From the NCBI GenBank assembly GCA_965227455.1, contig OZ245752.1, positions 310,001-374,000 on the forward strand: 64,000 bases of DNA. The letters run 5' to 3'. The notes below the pieces were generated by a model, which worked only from the letters and a program-made list of their open reading frames with translations, searched no databases and had not been told where the DNA came from. The position numbers and the translations under genes were made by a program. Every line of letters starts with the position of its first letter. Positions within the stretch are counted from its first letter, which is position 1. Below are positions 16,397 through 24,980 of the stretch, piece by piece. Source of the stretch: JABDIP01 sp965227455. Lineage in GTDB: Bacteria; Pseudomonadota; Alphaproteobacteria; DSM-16000; Inquilinaceae.

Positions 16397-17035
16397 ATGA
16401 CCAGCGAACTGACATTCGAAGTCATGGACCTGCTGTGTTCACGCCTGTGCCACGACTTGATCAGCCCGGTCGGCGCCATCAACAACGGCGTCGAACTGAT
16501 CGAGGATCTCGGCGAGGACATGGTCGAGGAGGCCATGGGGCTGATCGCCCAGAGCGGCAAGCGGGCGGCCGGACGGCTGCGCTGTTTCCGGCTCTGCTAC
16601 GGCGCCGCCGGCGGCCAGGCGACGGTTGGGATGGACGAGGTGCGTGAGATCGCCGCCGGCTATCTGGAGGGGGGCAAGACGACGCTGAACTGGTCCATGA
16701 CGTCCGATCTCGGCCCGGACGGCCCGCCGCCCGGCACCGTCAAGGTGCTGCTGAATCTGTTGGTGATGGCCGAAGAGGCGCTGAGCCAGGGCGGCCGCAT
16801 CTCGGTCACCGCCGAAGATGGCGGCCAGGTCATCGGCGTCACCGCCGAAGGGCCCAGGGCCGGGCTGCGGGAGAACCAGGACGCGGCCCTGATCGGCACG
16901 CTGGCCGCCGAGGAGCTGGGGGCCCGGACCGTCCACGCCTATGTTACGGGTCTATTTGCCCGTCGCTATGGAATGACTGTCGATCACTCTATGGTAGAGC
17001 CCGAAGTCCTTAGCCTACAACTAAAGCTAAGTTGA
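16397..17035 (+). CDS. chpT: Histidine phosphotransferase ChpT
   Basis: ChpT relays phosphate from the hybrid kinase CckA to CtrA and CpdR in the alphaproteobacterial cell-cycle circuit. This 212-residue protein has the phospho-accepting His19 in SRLCHDLISPVGAINNG. A degenerate ATPase-like C-terminal half follows (about 70-205). It is placed in the same neighbourhood as ctrA, 1.6 kb away, and beside a CheY-like regulator and CheR. No CckA gene lies in the window. Confidence 0.92.
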   Translation: MTSELTFEVMDLLCSRLCHDLISPVGAINNGVELIEDLGEDMVEEAMGLIAQSGKRAAGRLRCFRLCYGAAGGQATVGMDEVREIAAGYLEGGKTTLNWSMTSDLGPDGPPPGTVKVLLNLLVMAEEALSQGGRISVTAEDGGQVIGVTAEGPRAGLRENQDAALIGTLAAEELGARTVHAYVTGLFARRYGMTVDHSMVEPEVLSLQLKLS

Positions 17036-17250
17036 GTGTGTTTAATTGTGAAAAGGTCCCATTTTACAGCTTCTTAATGAGTTTCTGACAGCGTTTCCCG
17101 TCCCATCCCAAGGCCGCGCAACCCGCCGTGGCATTGGAATCGCGGCACTTATTCGGGGTTACGGGACCGCTTCATGTACGACCAGATCTGCGCACCCGAT
17201 CTACGGCACGACGACGGCCAGGAGCGGCCATCCATCCGGGAGGCCTCGGC

Positions 17251-17616
17251 ATGAAGACGTGCCTGGTGGTCGACGATTCCCGCGTCGTGCGGAAGGTCGC
17301 GCGCAAGATCCTAGAAGAGCTGGAGTTCAACTGCGACGAGGCGGAGGACGGCCGTCAGGCGGCGGATTGGTGCGCCAAGCAGATGCCCGATGCCATCCTG
17401 CTGGACTGGAACATGCCGGTGATGACCGGCATCGAGTTCCTGCGCGAGCTGCGCCAGATGAGCGGCGGCAATTCGCCCAAGGTCGTGATGTGCACGACCG
17501 AGAGCAGCGTCGAGAGCATCAAGGAAGCCCTGGGCGCGGGCGCCAACGAATACATCATGAAGCCGTTCGACAGCGACATAATCCAGAGCAAATTCAGCCT
17601 GGTCGGGCTCCTGTGA
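17251..17616 (+). CDS. Single-domain CheY-like response regulator
   Basis: This 121-residue receiver has the acidic pair Asp8-Asp9, phospho-acceptor Asp52 (ILLDWNMP), the switch threonine in VMCTTESS and the conserved lysine in YIMKPF. There is no output domain, so it acts by protein binding, as CheY does on the flagellar switch. The ATG at 17251 has GGGAGG eight bases upstream, which rules out a longer open frame. It sits directly before cheR and after chpT, so it may serve either chemotaxis or the CtrA circuit. Confidence 0.88.
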   Translation: MKTCLVVDDSRVVRKVARKILEELEFNCDEAEDGRQAADWCAKQMPDAILLDWNMPVMTGIEFLRELRQMSGGNSPKVVMCTTESSVESIKEALGAGANEYIMKPFDSDIIQSKFSLVGLL

Positions 17617-17677
17617 GGGAGCCCTGCCGGGCGTTCGCCGCAGCCGCGGCATCGCGACACAGTTTCGGGGACGGTTG

Positions 17678-18532
17678 ATGAAAGCCGACAGCTTTGAAAT
17701 CCTGCAGACGGTGCTGAAGAAGCGGTCCGGCCTGGTCGTTTCGCCGGACAACGCCTACCTGCTGGAATCGCGCCTCATGCCTGTGGCCCGGCGATGGAAC
17801 GTCAAGGGCCTGGACGAGTTGGTGGCGCTGCTGCGCAAGGATGGCGACGAACGCCTGCTGACCAATATCACCGAGGCCATGGTCACGAACGAATCCTCGT
17901 TCTTTCGTGACGGCCGCCCCTTCCAGCAGTTCAAGGCGCTGGTGCTCCCCTCCCTGCTGGAGCGCCGGTCCTCGGAGAAGCGGATCCGAATCTGGTGCGC
18001 CGCCTCGTCCACCGGCCAGGAGCCCTATTCGCTGGCGATGATCCTGAGCGAGGAGCGGGCGAGGCTGCAGGACTGGCGGGTGGAGATCCTCGCCACCGAC
18101 CTTTCGACCGAGCTTCTGGACAAGGCACAGGCCGGCCTCTACACGCAGTTCGAGGTCCAGCGCGGCCTGCCGGTCGTCTATCTGGTCAAATACTTCACCC
18201 AGATCGGCGACAAGTGGGAACTCTCCGACAACGTCCGGCAGATGGTGACCTTCCAGCCGTTCAACCTGCTGAACGACCCGTCGCCGCTTGGCCGATTCGA
18301 CGTCGTCTTCTGCCGCAACGTGCTGAGCTATTTCGAGCGGACGGACATGGCCCGGACACTCGACCAGGTTTCAGGCCAGATGCCGGCCGACGGCGTGCTC
18401 TACCTGGGTGGCGGCGAAACCGTCTTCGGCATCACCGAGAGTTTCACGCCGATCGACGGCCATCGCGACCTCTTCCGGCCGCAATCCGGCGCCGCCGGCG
18501 CCCGCCAGCCTGCAGCGGCTGCGGCCAGCTAG
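17678..18532 (+). CDS. cheR: Chemotaxis-type protein methyltransferase CheR
   Basis: CheR methylates glutamates of chemoreceptors using S-adenosylmethionine. This 284-residue protein has the N-terminal helical domain and NESSFFRDGRPF. The SAM-binding core RIWCAASSTGQEPYSLAM lies at about 104-121, and ILATDLSTELLDKAQAGLY and FDVVFCRNVLSYF follow. It has no TPR extension. No receptors, CheA or CheW lie in the window, so it may act in a local signalling module with the adjacent CheY-like protein. The C-terminus ends in an Ala-rich tail. Confidence 0.9.
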   Translation: MKADSFEILQTVLKKRSGLVVSPDNAYLLESRLMPVARRWNVKGLDELVALLRKDGDERLLTNITEAMVTNESSFFRDGRPFQQFKALVLPSLLERRSSEKRIRIWCAASSTGQEPYSLAMILSEERARLQDWRVEILATDLSTELLDKAQAGLYTQFEVQRGLPVVYLVKYFTQIGDKWELSDNVRQMVTFQPFNLLNDPSPLGRFDVVFCRNVLSYFERTDMARTLDQVSGQMPADGVLYLGGGETVFGITESFTPIDGHRDLFRPQSGAAGARQPAAAAAS

Positions 18533-18580
18533 GCCAGCCCGTCGCGCCGCCTTCGCGTCGAACCCGAACCCCTCGCAACA

Positions 18581-18616
18581 AAGCAAAACGGCGGCGCCCG
18601 TGAAAGGCGCCGCCGT
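18581..18616 (-). terminator. Rho-independent terminator of ctrA
   Basis: Arms at 18588-18598 and 18606-18616 form an 11-bp GC-rich stem with a 7-nt loop. On the minus strand it is followed by TTTTGCTTTG. It ends ctrA and also lies between convergent cheR and ctrA. Confidence 0.75.
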
Positions 18617-18648
18617 CCTTGCGGCCGGCCAGCAAAGGTTATGAACGA

Positions 18649-19368
18649 TTAGCCAGCGGCGGCCCGCTTGGCGGGTTCTTCCACGGAATCCGAGGTGGGA
18701 TCGCGCAGCACATAGCCGCGGCCCCAGACCGTCTCGATGTAGTTGTCGCCACCGGTGGCGGCGGTCAGCTTCTTGCGAAGCTTGCACACAAAGACGTCGA
18801 TGATCTTCAGCTCCGGCTCGTCCATCCCGCCATAGAGATGATTGAGGAACATCTCCTTGGTCAGCGTCGTGCCCTTGCGCAGGGACAACAATTCCAGGAT
18901 GCCGTATTCCTTGCCGGTCAGGTGCAACGGCGCGCCGTCCACCTCGACCGTGCGCGTATCCAGATTGACCGTCAGGCGGCCGGTCTTGATCACGCTGTCG
19001 GAATGGCCCTTCGAACGGCGGACGATGGCGTGGATTCGCGCCACCAATTCGCGCTTGTCGAACGGCTTTGTCAGATAGTCGTCGGCGCCGAAGCCGAGAC
19101 CCTTGATCTTGTGGTCCAGCTCGGAAAGACCCGAGAGGATCAGGATCGGCGTATCGACCCTGGCGGCGCGCAGTCGGCGCAAAACCTCGTAGCCGTCGAT
19201 ATCCGGCAAGAGAAGATCAAGGATGATGATGTCGTAGTCGTATAGCTTGCCGATCTCCAGGCCGTCTTCGCCGAGATCGGTGGTGTCGACGACGAACCCG
19301 TCGGACTGAAGCATCAGCTCGATGCTTTTCGCTGTCGCGCTGTCGTCCTCAACTAGGAGCACGCGCAT
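18649..19368 (-). CDS. ctrA: Cell-cycle master response regulator CtrA
   Basis: CtrA is the OmpR-type regulator controlling flagellar, division and replication genes in Alphaproteobacteria. This 239-residue protein has the receiver domain with Asp51 as phospho-acceptor (IILDLLLPDIDGYEVLR) and the lysine in YLTKPFDK. The winged-helix DNA-binding domain (about 125-230) contains TLTKEMFLNHLYGGMDEPE, the near-invariant CtrA recognition segment, and ETVWGRGYVLRDP. The C-terminus carries an extra acidic-to-Ala tail and ends in ...AKRAAAG, like the Ala-Ala signals read by ClpXP in Caulobacter. It is divergent from fliI across a region with CtrA boxes. Confidence 0.97.
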   Translation of the reverse strand: MRVLLVEDDSATAKSIELMLQSDGFVVDTTDLGEDGLEIGKLYDYDIIILDLLLPDIDGYEVLRRLRAARVDTPILILSGLSELDHKIKGLGFGADDYLTKPFDKRELVARIHAIVRRSKGHSDSVIKTGRLTVNLDTRTVEVDGAPLHLTGKEYGILELLSLRKGTTLTKEMFLNHLYGGMDEPELKIIDVFVCKLRKKLTAATGGDNYIETVWGRGYVLRDPTSDSVEEPAKRAAAG

Positions 19369-19428
19369 GGCCCTGTCTCCGCTGCAGTCAGAATTACCTA
19401 CTCTATTAATAAAGGTTAATGGTCAAAA

Positions 19429-19444
19429 GTTAACAAGTCGTGAA
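19429..19444 (-). promoter_or_regulatory. CtrA-type box upstream of ctrA
   Basis: Read on the minus strand this is TTCA-N7-TTAAC, one mismatch from TTAA-N7-TTAAC. It lies 61-76 bp upstream of the ctrA start in an A+T-rich stretch containing five TTAA words (19406, 19416, 19430, 19449, 19480). Autoregulation is the inference. Confidence 0.5.
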
Positions 19445-19468
19445 TTGATTAACACTTTCTCGGGCCGT

Positions 19469-19485
19469 TTTACCGAGATTTAACC
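19469..19485 (+). promoter_or_regulatory. CtrA-type box upstream of fliI
   Basis: The sequence is TTTA-N7-TTAACC, one mismatch from the extended CtrA consensus TTAA-N7-TTAACC. It ends 75 bp before the fliI start. The same form and spacing recurs upstream of the glycan operon at 45.2 kb. Confidence 0.6.
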
Positions 19486-19560
19486 CGAAAAGCGCATCAT
19501 TGGCTCAACCAGGAACGTGGTACTGCGTTCCCAAAAAACGCCAGGACTGGACACCCCGCT

Positions 19561-20934
19561 TTGCCCGCTAATCTTGCCGCCTTGATCGACGAGTTCGACG
19601 CCGTTCGCGAATACCGGTTGTTCGGACGCGTAACCGCGGTCCTCGGTCTCCTTGTAGAAGTCAGTGGTATTGAGCGCCGGTTGTCGATCGGCGACCGCTG
19701 CGTACTGCTGGCGCGCGGCCGGCGCCGCGTCGCCTGCGAAGTGATCGGATTCCGCAACGAGCGCGCCCTGCTGATGCCGTTCGGCTCGCTGGAGGGCGTC
19801 GGCATCGGCTGTGTCGCCGAGGTCGCGGAGGCGCAGCCGGTCATCCACCCCTGCCGAGGCTGGTTGGGCCGCGTGATCAACGCGCTGGGCGAGCCGATCG
19901 ACGGCAAGGGCCCGCTGCCGCTGGGCGGCAAGCCGGTACCCCTGCGCAACCAGCCGCCTGCCGCCCATACCCGCGGGCGGGTTGGCGACAAGGTCGATCT
20001 GGGCGTCCGCGCCCTGAACGGCTTCGTCAGCTGCTGCCGTGGACAGCGCATGGGCATCTTCTCCGGCTCCGGCGTCGGCAAATCGGTGCTGATGTCGATG
20101 CTGGCCCGCTACACCGAGGCCGACGTCAATGTCATCGGCCTGGTCGGCGAGCGTGGCCGCGAGGTCCAGGAATTCATCGCCGACGATCTCGGCCCGGAAG
20201 GGCTGGCGCGCAGCGTCGTGGTGGTCGCCACCTCCGACGAATCGCCGCTGATGCGCCGCCAGGCCGCCTACACCATGATGTCGGTGGCCGAAGGCTTCCG
20301 CGATTCCGGCAAGCATGTCTTCTGCCTGATGGACAGCGTCACCCGCTTCGCCATGGCGCAGCGCGAGATCGGGCTGACGGCCGGCGAACCGCCGACCTCC
20401 AAGGGCTATCCGCCGACCGCCTTCAGCGAGCTGCCCAAGCTGCTGGAACGGGCCGGCCCCGGCGTCGGGTCGGGTGCGATTACCGGGCTGTTCACCGTGC
20501 TGGTGGAGGGCGACGACCATAACGAGCCGATCGCCGATGCGGTCCGCGGCATTGTCGACGGGCACATCGTGCTGGACCGGCAGATCGCCGAACGCGGCCG
20601 CTACCCCGCGATCAATGTGCTGCGATCGATCTCCCGCACCATGCCGGACTGCAACTCCGCGGAGGAGAATGCGGTGATCGGCGAGGCGCGGCGGCACCTG
20701 TCCACCTATGAGGACATGGCCGAAATGATTCGCCTGGGCGCCTACAAGAAGGGCGCGGACCCGGCGGTCGACGAGGCCATCCGACTCAATCCTGCCCTGG
20801 AAGCCTATCTCGCCCAAGACAAGAGCGAGCGGACCGAGCTGGCGGAGTGCTACGCCCGGCTGGCCGCAATAACTGGAAAGACGGCCCCTGAATCCGTCGA
20901 AACCGAGGTATCGCAAGAAGGAAATGCCGCATGA
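19561..20934 (+). CDS. fliI: Flagellar export ATPase FliI
   Basis: FliI is the F1-like hexameric ATPase that energises unfolding and loading of flagellar export substrates. The 457-residue protein has Walker A GSGVGKS (169-175), a Walker B strand FCLMDSVTRFA and the conserved GEPPTSKGYPPTAFSELPKLLERAG segment around residues 280-304. No ATG lies upstream in frame. The TTG at 19561 gives an N-terminus that aligns with known FliI proteins, though no clear ribosome site is visible. Its stop overlaps the fliJ start (ATGA). Confidence 0.95.
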   Translation: MPANLAALIDEFDAVREYRLFGRVTAVLGLLVEVSGIERRLSIGDRCVLLARGRRRVACEVIGFRNERALLMPFGSLEGVGIGCVAEVAEAQPVIHPCRGWLGRVINALGEPIDGKGPLPLGGKPVPLRNQPPAAHTRGRVGDKVDLGVRALNGFVSCCRGQRMGIFSGSGVGKSVLMSMLARYTEADVNVIGLVGERGREVQEFIADDLGPEGLARSVVVVATSDESPLMRRQAAYTMMSVAEGFRDSGKHVFCLMDSVTRFAMAQREIGLTAGEPPTSKGYPPTAFSELPKLLERAGPGVGSGAITGLFTVLVEGDDHNEPIADAVRGIVDGHIVLDRQIAERGRYPAINVLRSISRTMPDCNSAEENAVIGEARRHLSTYEDMAEMIRLGAYKKGADPAVDEAIRLNPALEAYLAQDKSERTELAECYARLAAITGKTAPESVETEVSQEGNAA

Positions 20935-21362
20935 GTTCCCTCCACAGTGTCATCCGGGTGCACCGGTGGCAGCTCGACGAAAAACGTCGGGCGCTGGCCG
21001 ACCTGGAATCGCTGGCCGAGCGCCTGAGCCTCGAATTGCGCCGGCTGGACGAAGAGGTCGACCGGGAGCGCGAGGTGGTCGGCCAGGGCAGCGCCTCCGG
21101 CACCGATTTCGCCAATTACATGAAGGCGGTGCACATGCGCCGCGAGCATCTGACGGAATCCCGGGAGCAGGTCGAGCGCCAGATCGCGGCCGCCAGCAAG
21201 GAGATCGCCGAATCCTATCGCGATCTGAAGAAATACGAGATCGCCCAGTCGGACCGCGACCGCAACGCCCAGCTGCGCCGCAACCGCCGCGAGACCGCCA
21301 TCCTCGACGAGATCGCCATCACCGGCCACAACCGCCGGACGGCGGGAGAGTCTGAGGGGTAG
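20931..21362 (+). CDS. fliJ: Flagellar export chaperone FliJ
   Basis: This 143-residue protein is predicted to be one long antiparallel coiled coil, rich in Arg and Glu, as expected for FliJ. FliJ binds the FliI ring and FlhA and escorts chaperones. It overlaps fliI by four bases, the usual alphaproteobacterial arrangement. Heptad-like patterns run through residues 15-115. Confidence 0.88.
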   Translation: MSSLHSVIRVHRWQLDEKRRALADLESLAERLSLELRRLDEEVDREREVVGQGSASGTDFANYMKAVHMRREHLTESREQVERQIAAASKEIAESYRDLKKYEIAQSDRDRNAQLRRNRRETAILDEIAITGHNRRTAGESEG

Positions 21363-21407
21363 GGCGAGGCCGTCGGGGAAAGGGGCGCCGACATTCCATC
21401 CCTATCA

Positions 21408-21493
21408 TCATTCCCGCGAAAGCGGGAATCCAGCTGTCACGATTGATCCGCTGAACCTTTGCCTCTCCTGGATTCCCGCTTTCGCGGGAATGA
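21408..21493. repeat. Inverted pair of palindromic REP-like elements
   Basis: Two 26-bp arms (21408-21433 and 21468-21493) are exact reverse complements. Each arm is itself a hairpin, with stem ATTCCCGC, loop GAAA and the matching stem. The pair lies between convergent fliJ and the FliK-like gene. This TCATTCCCGCGAAAGCGGGA word is common as an intergenic repeat in proteobacterial genomes. It could end transcription from both sides. Confidence 0.85.
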
Positions 21494-21536
21494 CGACTTG
21501 AGAGAAGTCTCCCGCGGCCTGTAGGCCGTTACCGCC

Positions 21537-23228
21537 CTAAGCCCCGCCCCGCGCATCCGCGATCGTGATCCAGTCATGGCCGCCGGCCTGGAAGGTCAGG
21601 CCGCCATGCAGGCCCACGGTCTCGCTGGCATCGCGGAACAGGGTGCGCATGTCCTGCCGCATGGATTCCGGAAACGCGGCCTGGCTGCGGATGGTGACGT
21701 CCAGGCGCTTCTCGCGGACCAGCCCGTCGAGCTGCAACGGCCCCATCCGGCTCAGATCCATGTCGATCACGAAACGCCGGCCGCCGCCATCGGCGTCTTC
21801 CGCCGTACCGTCCTCGTCGCCGGCCTTGCGCACATGCAGGGCCAGCCCCCCGACATCGGCATCCTGGTAGAGCGGAATCGTCTGCGAGCGCCACTCGCCG
21901 GCCGCCGGGTCCGCTGCGGGCCGTGGTGTTCCGGCCAATTCGGCCGACAGGCGCGGCAGCAGGTCGGCCCGGCCGGCATCCTCCAGCCGCGCGGTCACCC
22001 GGTCGCCGACCCAGCCGCGGATATCTCCCCCACGGGTCGCGGATAGGAAGAACAGCAGGGTCGTTGCCAGTTGCGCATTGCCCTGCGGCAGCACCGAGCG
22101 GACGAACTGGCTGGCCAGCGCCGGGTCGGCGGCGCTGAGGACCGAAACCGCCTCGCGCAGCGCCGGCACCCGCCGCGCCGAATCCACGGGAAGCGAGTCG
22201 TCGCCGGCGGCGGCCGGTGCGGCGGGCAGCGCTGGCGCTGACGGCCGTGCGGTCACACCGGCCCGATTGCCCGCTTCGATGGCCGCGCCGGAGGCTGCCG
22301 GGAGCGGCGCTGCCGGATTCGCCGTGTTCGGCGCGGTTGCCGGTATTGGCGTGCCGGGCGGCGCCGGGGTCGCCGGCGCCTGGCCTTGTGGGGCAGGGGC
22401 TTGGGACGCCGGCGTCGCGGGCGGATTGGCGGTCTGGGTCACGATCTGCGGCGACAGGGCCGGGCGGCCGAGCTGCGGCGCGGCGCCTGGCGGCTGCCCG
22501 GTCATCGCCGGCGCCGGACCTGCCGGCGGCGGCGAAGCCGGTGCGCCGGACGGCGCCGATGGCGCTCCGGCGGCCGGGGCAGGCGCCGGTGCCGCGCTGC
22601 CGCCTGGGGCCGGCGGGATGGGCGTGGCAGCCGCTTGCGGCGCGGCTCCGACCGGCGCGTTCGCGGATCCGGGGAGAGTCGGTGTCACGGCCGCCTGGCC
22701 GACTTTTGCAGGGCCAGGCGTCGAAAGGGCCGGTGGCTGTACCGACGATTGCACGGCGGGACCGGGCTGGCCGGATGGGTTGGCCGGAGCCTGGGCCGCG
22801 GGAGGCGGCGCACTGGGATTGGTGCCGGACGGTGCCGGACCTGTCGCTGCCTGGCCGGGCGTTTGGGCGGCCGCCGGTCTTGGAAGCAACAGGCTTACCG
22901 GAATCGGGCTCTTTGCCAGCTGTGCCGGAGGCAGTTCGGCGACCTTGCCGGACAGAGGCGGGATCTGCAGGCTGACCTGACGGTCCGGCGGCACATTGGT
23001 GCCGGCGCGCAGGGCGATTTCACCGAACTGGCTGCGCACCTGCAAGGCGCCATCCGGTGCCTGGCCGGTCACGGTTCCCGTCAGGAACACGGTCCTGGGT
23101 GCCTGCAGCAGCCGAGCCGCCAACTCCTGCGGCAGCCGGACGATCTCGCTGGGAATGGACACCAGCCCCGCCGCGCCCTTGGCGGGCGAAGCCGGCGCAC
23201 CTGCGGGCGGGACCTGCGGCGTGTTCAT
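21537..23228 (-). CDS. FliK-like Pro/Ala-rich protein at the end of the fliF operon
   Basis: This 563-residue protein has three parts. An N-terminal region (about 1-105) contains a small beta-type domain (GTVTGQAPDGALQVRSQFGE). A long Pro/Ala/Gly-rich linker runs from about 106 to 325. The C-terminal domain (about 440-560) has the FliK-like pattern FVIDMDLSRMGPLQLDGLV ... LDVTIRS. It overlaps flhG by four bases. A second, more typical fliK lies at 35984-37561, so this may be a divergent hook-length or export-substrate protein. Function is inferred from the C-terminal pattern and operon only. Confidence 0.6.
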   Translation of the reverse strand: MNTPQVPPAGAPASPAKGAAGLVSIPSEIVRLPQELAARLLQAPRTVFLTGTVTGQAPDGALQVRSQFGEIALRAGTNVPPDRQVSLQIPPLSGKVAELPPAQLAKSPIPVSLLLPRPAAAQTPGQAATGPAPSGTNPSAPPPAAQAPANPSGQPGPAVQSSVQPPALSTPGPAKVGQAAVTPTLPGSANAPVGAAPQAAATPIPPAPGGSAAPAPAPAAGAPSAPSGAPASPPPAGPAPAMTGQPPGAAPQLGRPALSPQIVTQTANPPATPASQAPAPQGQAPATPAPPGTPIPATAPNTANPAAPLPAASGAAIEAGNRAGVTARPSAPALPAAPAAAGDDSLPVDSARRVPALREAVSVLSAADPALASQFVRSVLPQGNAQLATTLLFFLSATRGGDIRGWVGDRVTARLEDAGRADLLPRLSAELAGTPRPAADPAAGEWRSQTIPLYQDADVGGLALHVRKAGDEDGTAEDADGGGRRFVIDMDLSRMGPLQLDGLVREKRLDVTIRSQAAFPESMRQDMRTLFRDASETVGLHGGLTFQAGGHDWITIADARGGA

Positions 23229-23998
23229 GACGCCGCCAACCGCTTGGCGATGCCTTCTACATCGGCAGCGGCCTCGCTGTGCGGCGACCGCACCAAGAGG
23301 GAGATCTGGGCCCGCACCGCGGCGGGCACGTTGCGGTCGCTGCGGATGACGCCGGCCAGCGGCGGGCTGTGGCTCAGGAAGCTCTTACTCGCCTTGGCCA
23401 GGGTCTCATAGGTCTTCTCGCCTTCCAGGGGGCTCCTGGCGGCATTGACCACGATGCGGATGTCTGCGTCCGGGTGCTCGGTGCGCATCACCTTCATGAA
23501 GGCATAGGCATCGGTCAGCGCCGTCGGTTCCTCATTGGTCAGAACCAGGATCATTCCGGCCCGGGTCGCCAGCAGCCGGATGGTGCGCTCCAGCCCGGCA
23601 CCCAGATCCATGATCACATGGTCGTAGTCCGCGGCCAGCTTCTCCAGGTCGATCACGAGCGCGGCCAGGCGCGGCGCCGACAGGCCGGCCAGATTGCCGG
23701 TCCCCGAGCGGCCGGCCAGGATATCGAAGCCGCCCTCCTCATAGGTCATCAGCGCGCCCCGAAGGCTGATCTCGCCATCGAGCACGGATCCGAGATCGCG
23801 CTTCGGCATCAGGCCCAGCTGGATGTCCACATTGGCGAGCCCCAGATCGCCGTCGAACAGGAGGACCCGCTGGCCTTGCTCGGCCAGGGCATGCGCCATG
23901 GTGATCGCGAACCAGGTCTTGCCGACACCACCTTTGCCGCTGGCGACGGCGATGAGCTTGTTCCGGTTGGCCGCATTGGCTTGCTGTTGCGACGACAT
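23225..23998 (-). CDS. flhG: Flagellar number regulator FlhG (MinD-like ATPase)
   Basis: FlhG is a MinD/ParA-family ATPase that restrains FlhF and limits flagellar number. The 257-residue protein has the deviant Walker A KGGVGKT (22-28), the switch I-like FDGDLGLANVDIQLG and the DLGAGLE switch II. A classical MinD membrane-targeting helix is not obvious at the C-terminus, which ends in AEGIAKRLAAS-like helix residues. It lies 3 bp after flhF and overlaps the FliK-like gene. Confidence 0.92.
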   Translation of the reverse strand: MSSQQQANAANRNKLIAVASGKGGVGKTWFAITMAHALAEQGQRVLLFDGDLGLANVDIQLGLMPKRDLGSVLDGEISLRGALMTYEEGGFDILAGRSGTGNLAGLSAPRLAALVIDLEKLAADYDHVIMDLGAGLERTIRLLATRAGMILVLTNEEPTALTDAYAFMKVMRTEHPDADIRIVVNAARSPLEGEKTYETLAKASKSFLSHSPPLAGVIRSDRNVPAAVRAQISLLVRSPHSEAAADVEGIAKRLAAS

Positions 23999-24001
23999 CG
24001 T

Positions 24002-24958
24002 TCAGGCTCCCCGGTGATGGGCGTCGGCCGCGACCGAGCCGCCATGCAGGATGATCCGGGCCAGCGCCGCGCCATCGGCCGGGATCAGTCCATCCTTGAT
24101 GCGGGCGGTGTTGCTGAACGCGGCGAAGGCCATCTGCGCGCCATGGGCGGCGGCCAGTGCGCTGCCCATGCGCCGGGACATGTCGTGCCGGGTGGAGATC
24201 ATCCGCTTCACGCCGAACTCGCCGAAGATCCGCGCCATGTCGCGGGCCTCCATCGGATCGATGCCCGCCGGAAGCACCAGTACCGCTTCAATGTCGCCGC
24301 ACATCAGGAACCGACCCATCGTCTCCATCTCCCGCACGTCGAGATGGTTGGCGCCGATGCTGTCGATCAGGACGAGATCATGGCCTTCGACGCCGATCAG
24401 GCCGGCGGCGAGGGTATCCGGATCGTCCACCGTCATGAGCGAGAGTCCCATGGCGGCGGCCAGACCGCCGAGGCGGGCATCGCCGCCGGCGCGTTCTGAA
24501 TCCGTGGTGAACAGGGCCACGCGAAGCCCATCGGTCACCGCCGATGCCGCCAGCTTGGCGATGGTCTGGGTTTTGCCCGCGCCGGGCGGCCCTACCAGCA
24601 TTCGCGCCTGGCGTCGGCCATTGACGTGCAGCGGCTGAAAGCTGAATTGGCGGTCCAGGGCGGCGGCCAGGGTCGAATCCGGTTCGCCGGTCTCCACCTC
24701 CTCGGCCAGTTCGGTCAGCGAGTCGATCAGCCCGGCGGGAACGCCGTTGCGGCGCAGCGCCTCGAAGATCGTCTCGCCGGAGGAGGCCTTCTCCGACACG
24801 CTCGGCGGTGCGATATCGGCACTGTCCAGGGCGGCGGTGACACGCACCGACCCGCCATCCTCGCGGGTTGCCACGATGATGGCGTCGTCGCCCAGCACGG
24901 CGCGGATCTGCGCCATGGCCTTGGTCGCCGTCGGGGCTGTGAAGGTCTTCAGACGCAC
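24002..24958 (-). CDS. flhF: SRP-type GTPase FlhF
   Basis: FlhF marks the cell pole for flagellar assembly. This version is compact (318 residues), with a short basic N-terminal part and a helical N domain. The SRP-GTPase G domain starts about residue 118 with G1 GPPGAGKT (124-131) and continues TTDSERAGGDARLGGLAAAMG and VLIDSIGANH. The start codon is GTG. Key DTAG-type residues are replaced by DSIG in the G3 position, a noticeable departure from standard FlhF. It sits between flhA and flhG. Confidence 0.88.
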   Translation of the reverse strand: MRLKTFTAPTATKAMAQIRAVLGDDAIIVATREDGGSVRVTAALDSADIAPPSVSEKASSGETIFEALRRNGVPAGLIDSLTELAEEVETGEPDSTLAAALDRQFSFQPLHVNGRRQARMLVGPPGAGKTQTIAKLAASAVTDGLRVALFTTDSERAGGDARLGGLAAAMGLSLMTVDDPDTLAAGLIGVEGHDLVLIDSIGANHLDVREMETMGRFLMCGDIEAVLVLPAGIDPMEARDMARIFGEFGVKRMISTRHDMSRRMGSALAAAHGAQMAFAAFSNTARIKDGLIPADGAALARIILHGGSVAADAHHRGA

Positions 24959-24980
24959 GGCGAGGCCTCTCTATTCGCGC

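Noticed and set aside
22200..22910. Tandem-repeat or mobile element within the FliK-like gene
   Set aside because: The sequence is low-complexity Pro/Ala/Gly coding sequence in frame, without true repeat units or element ends.
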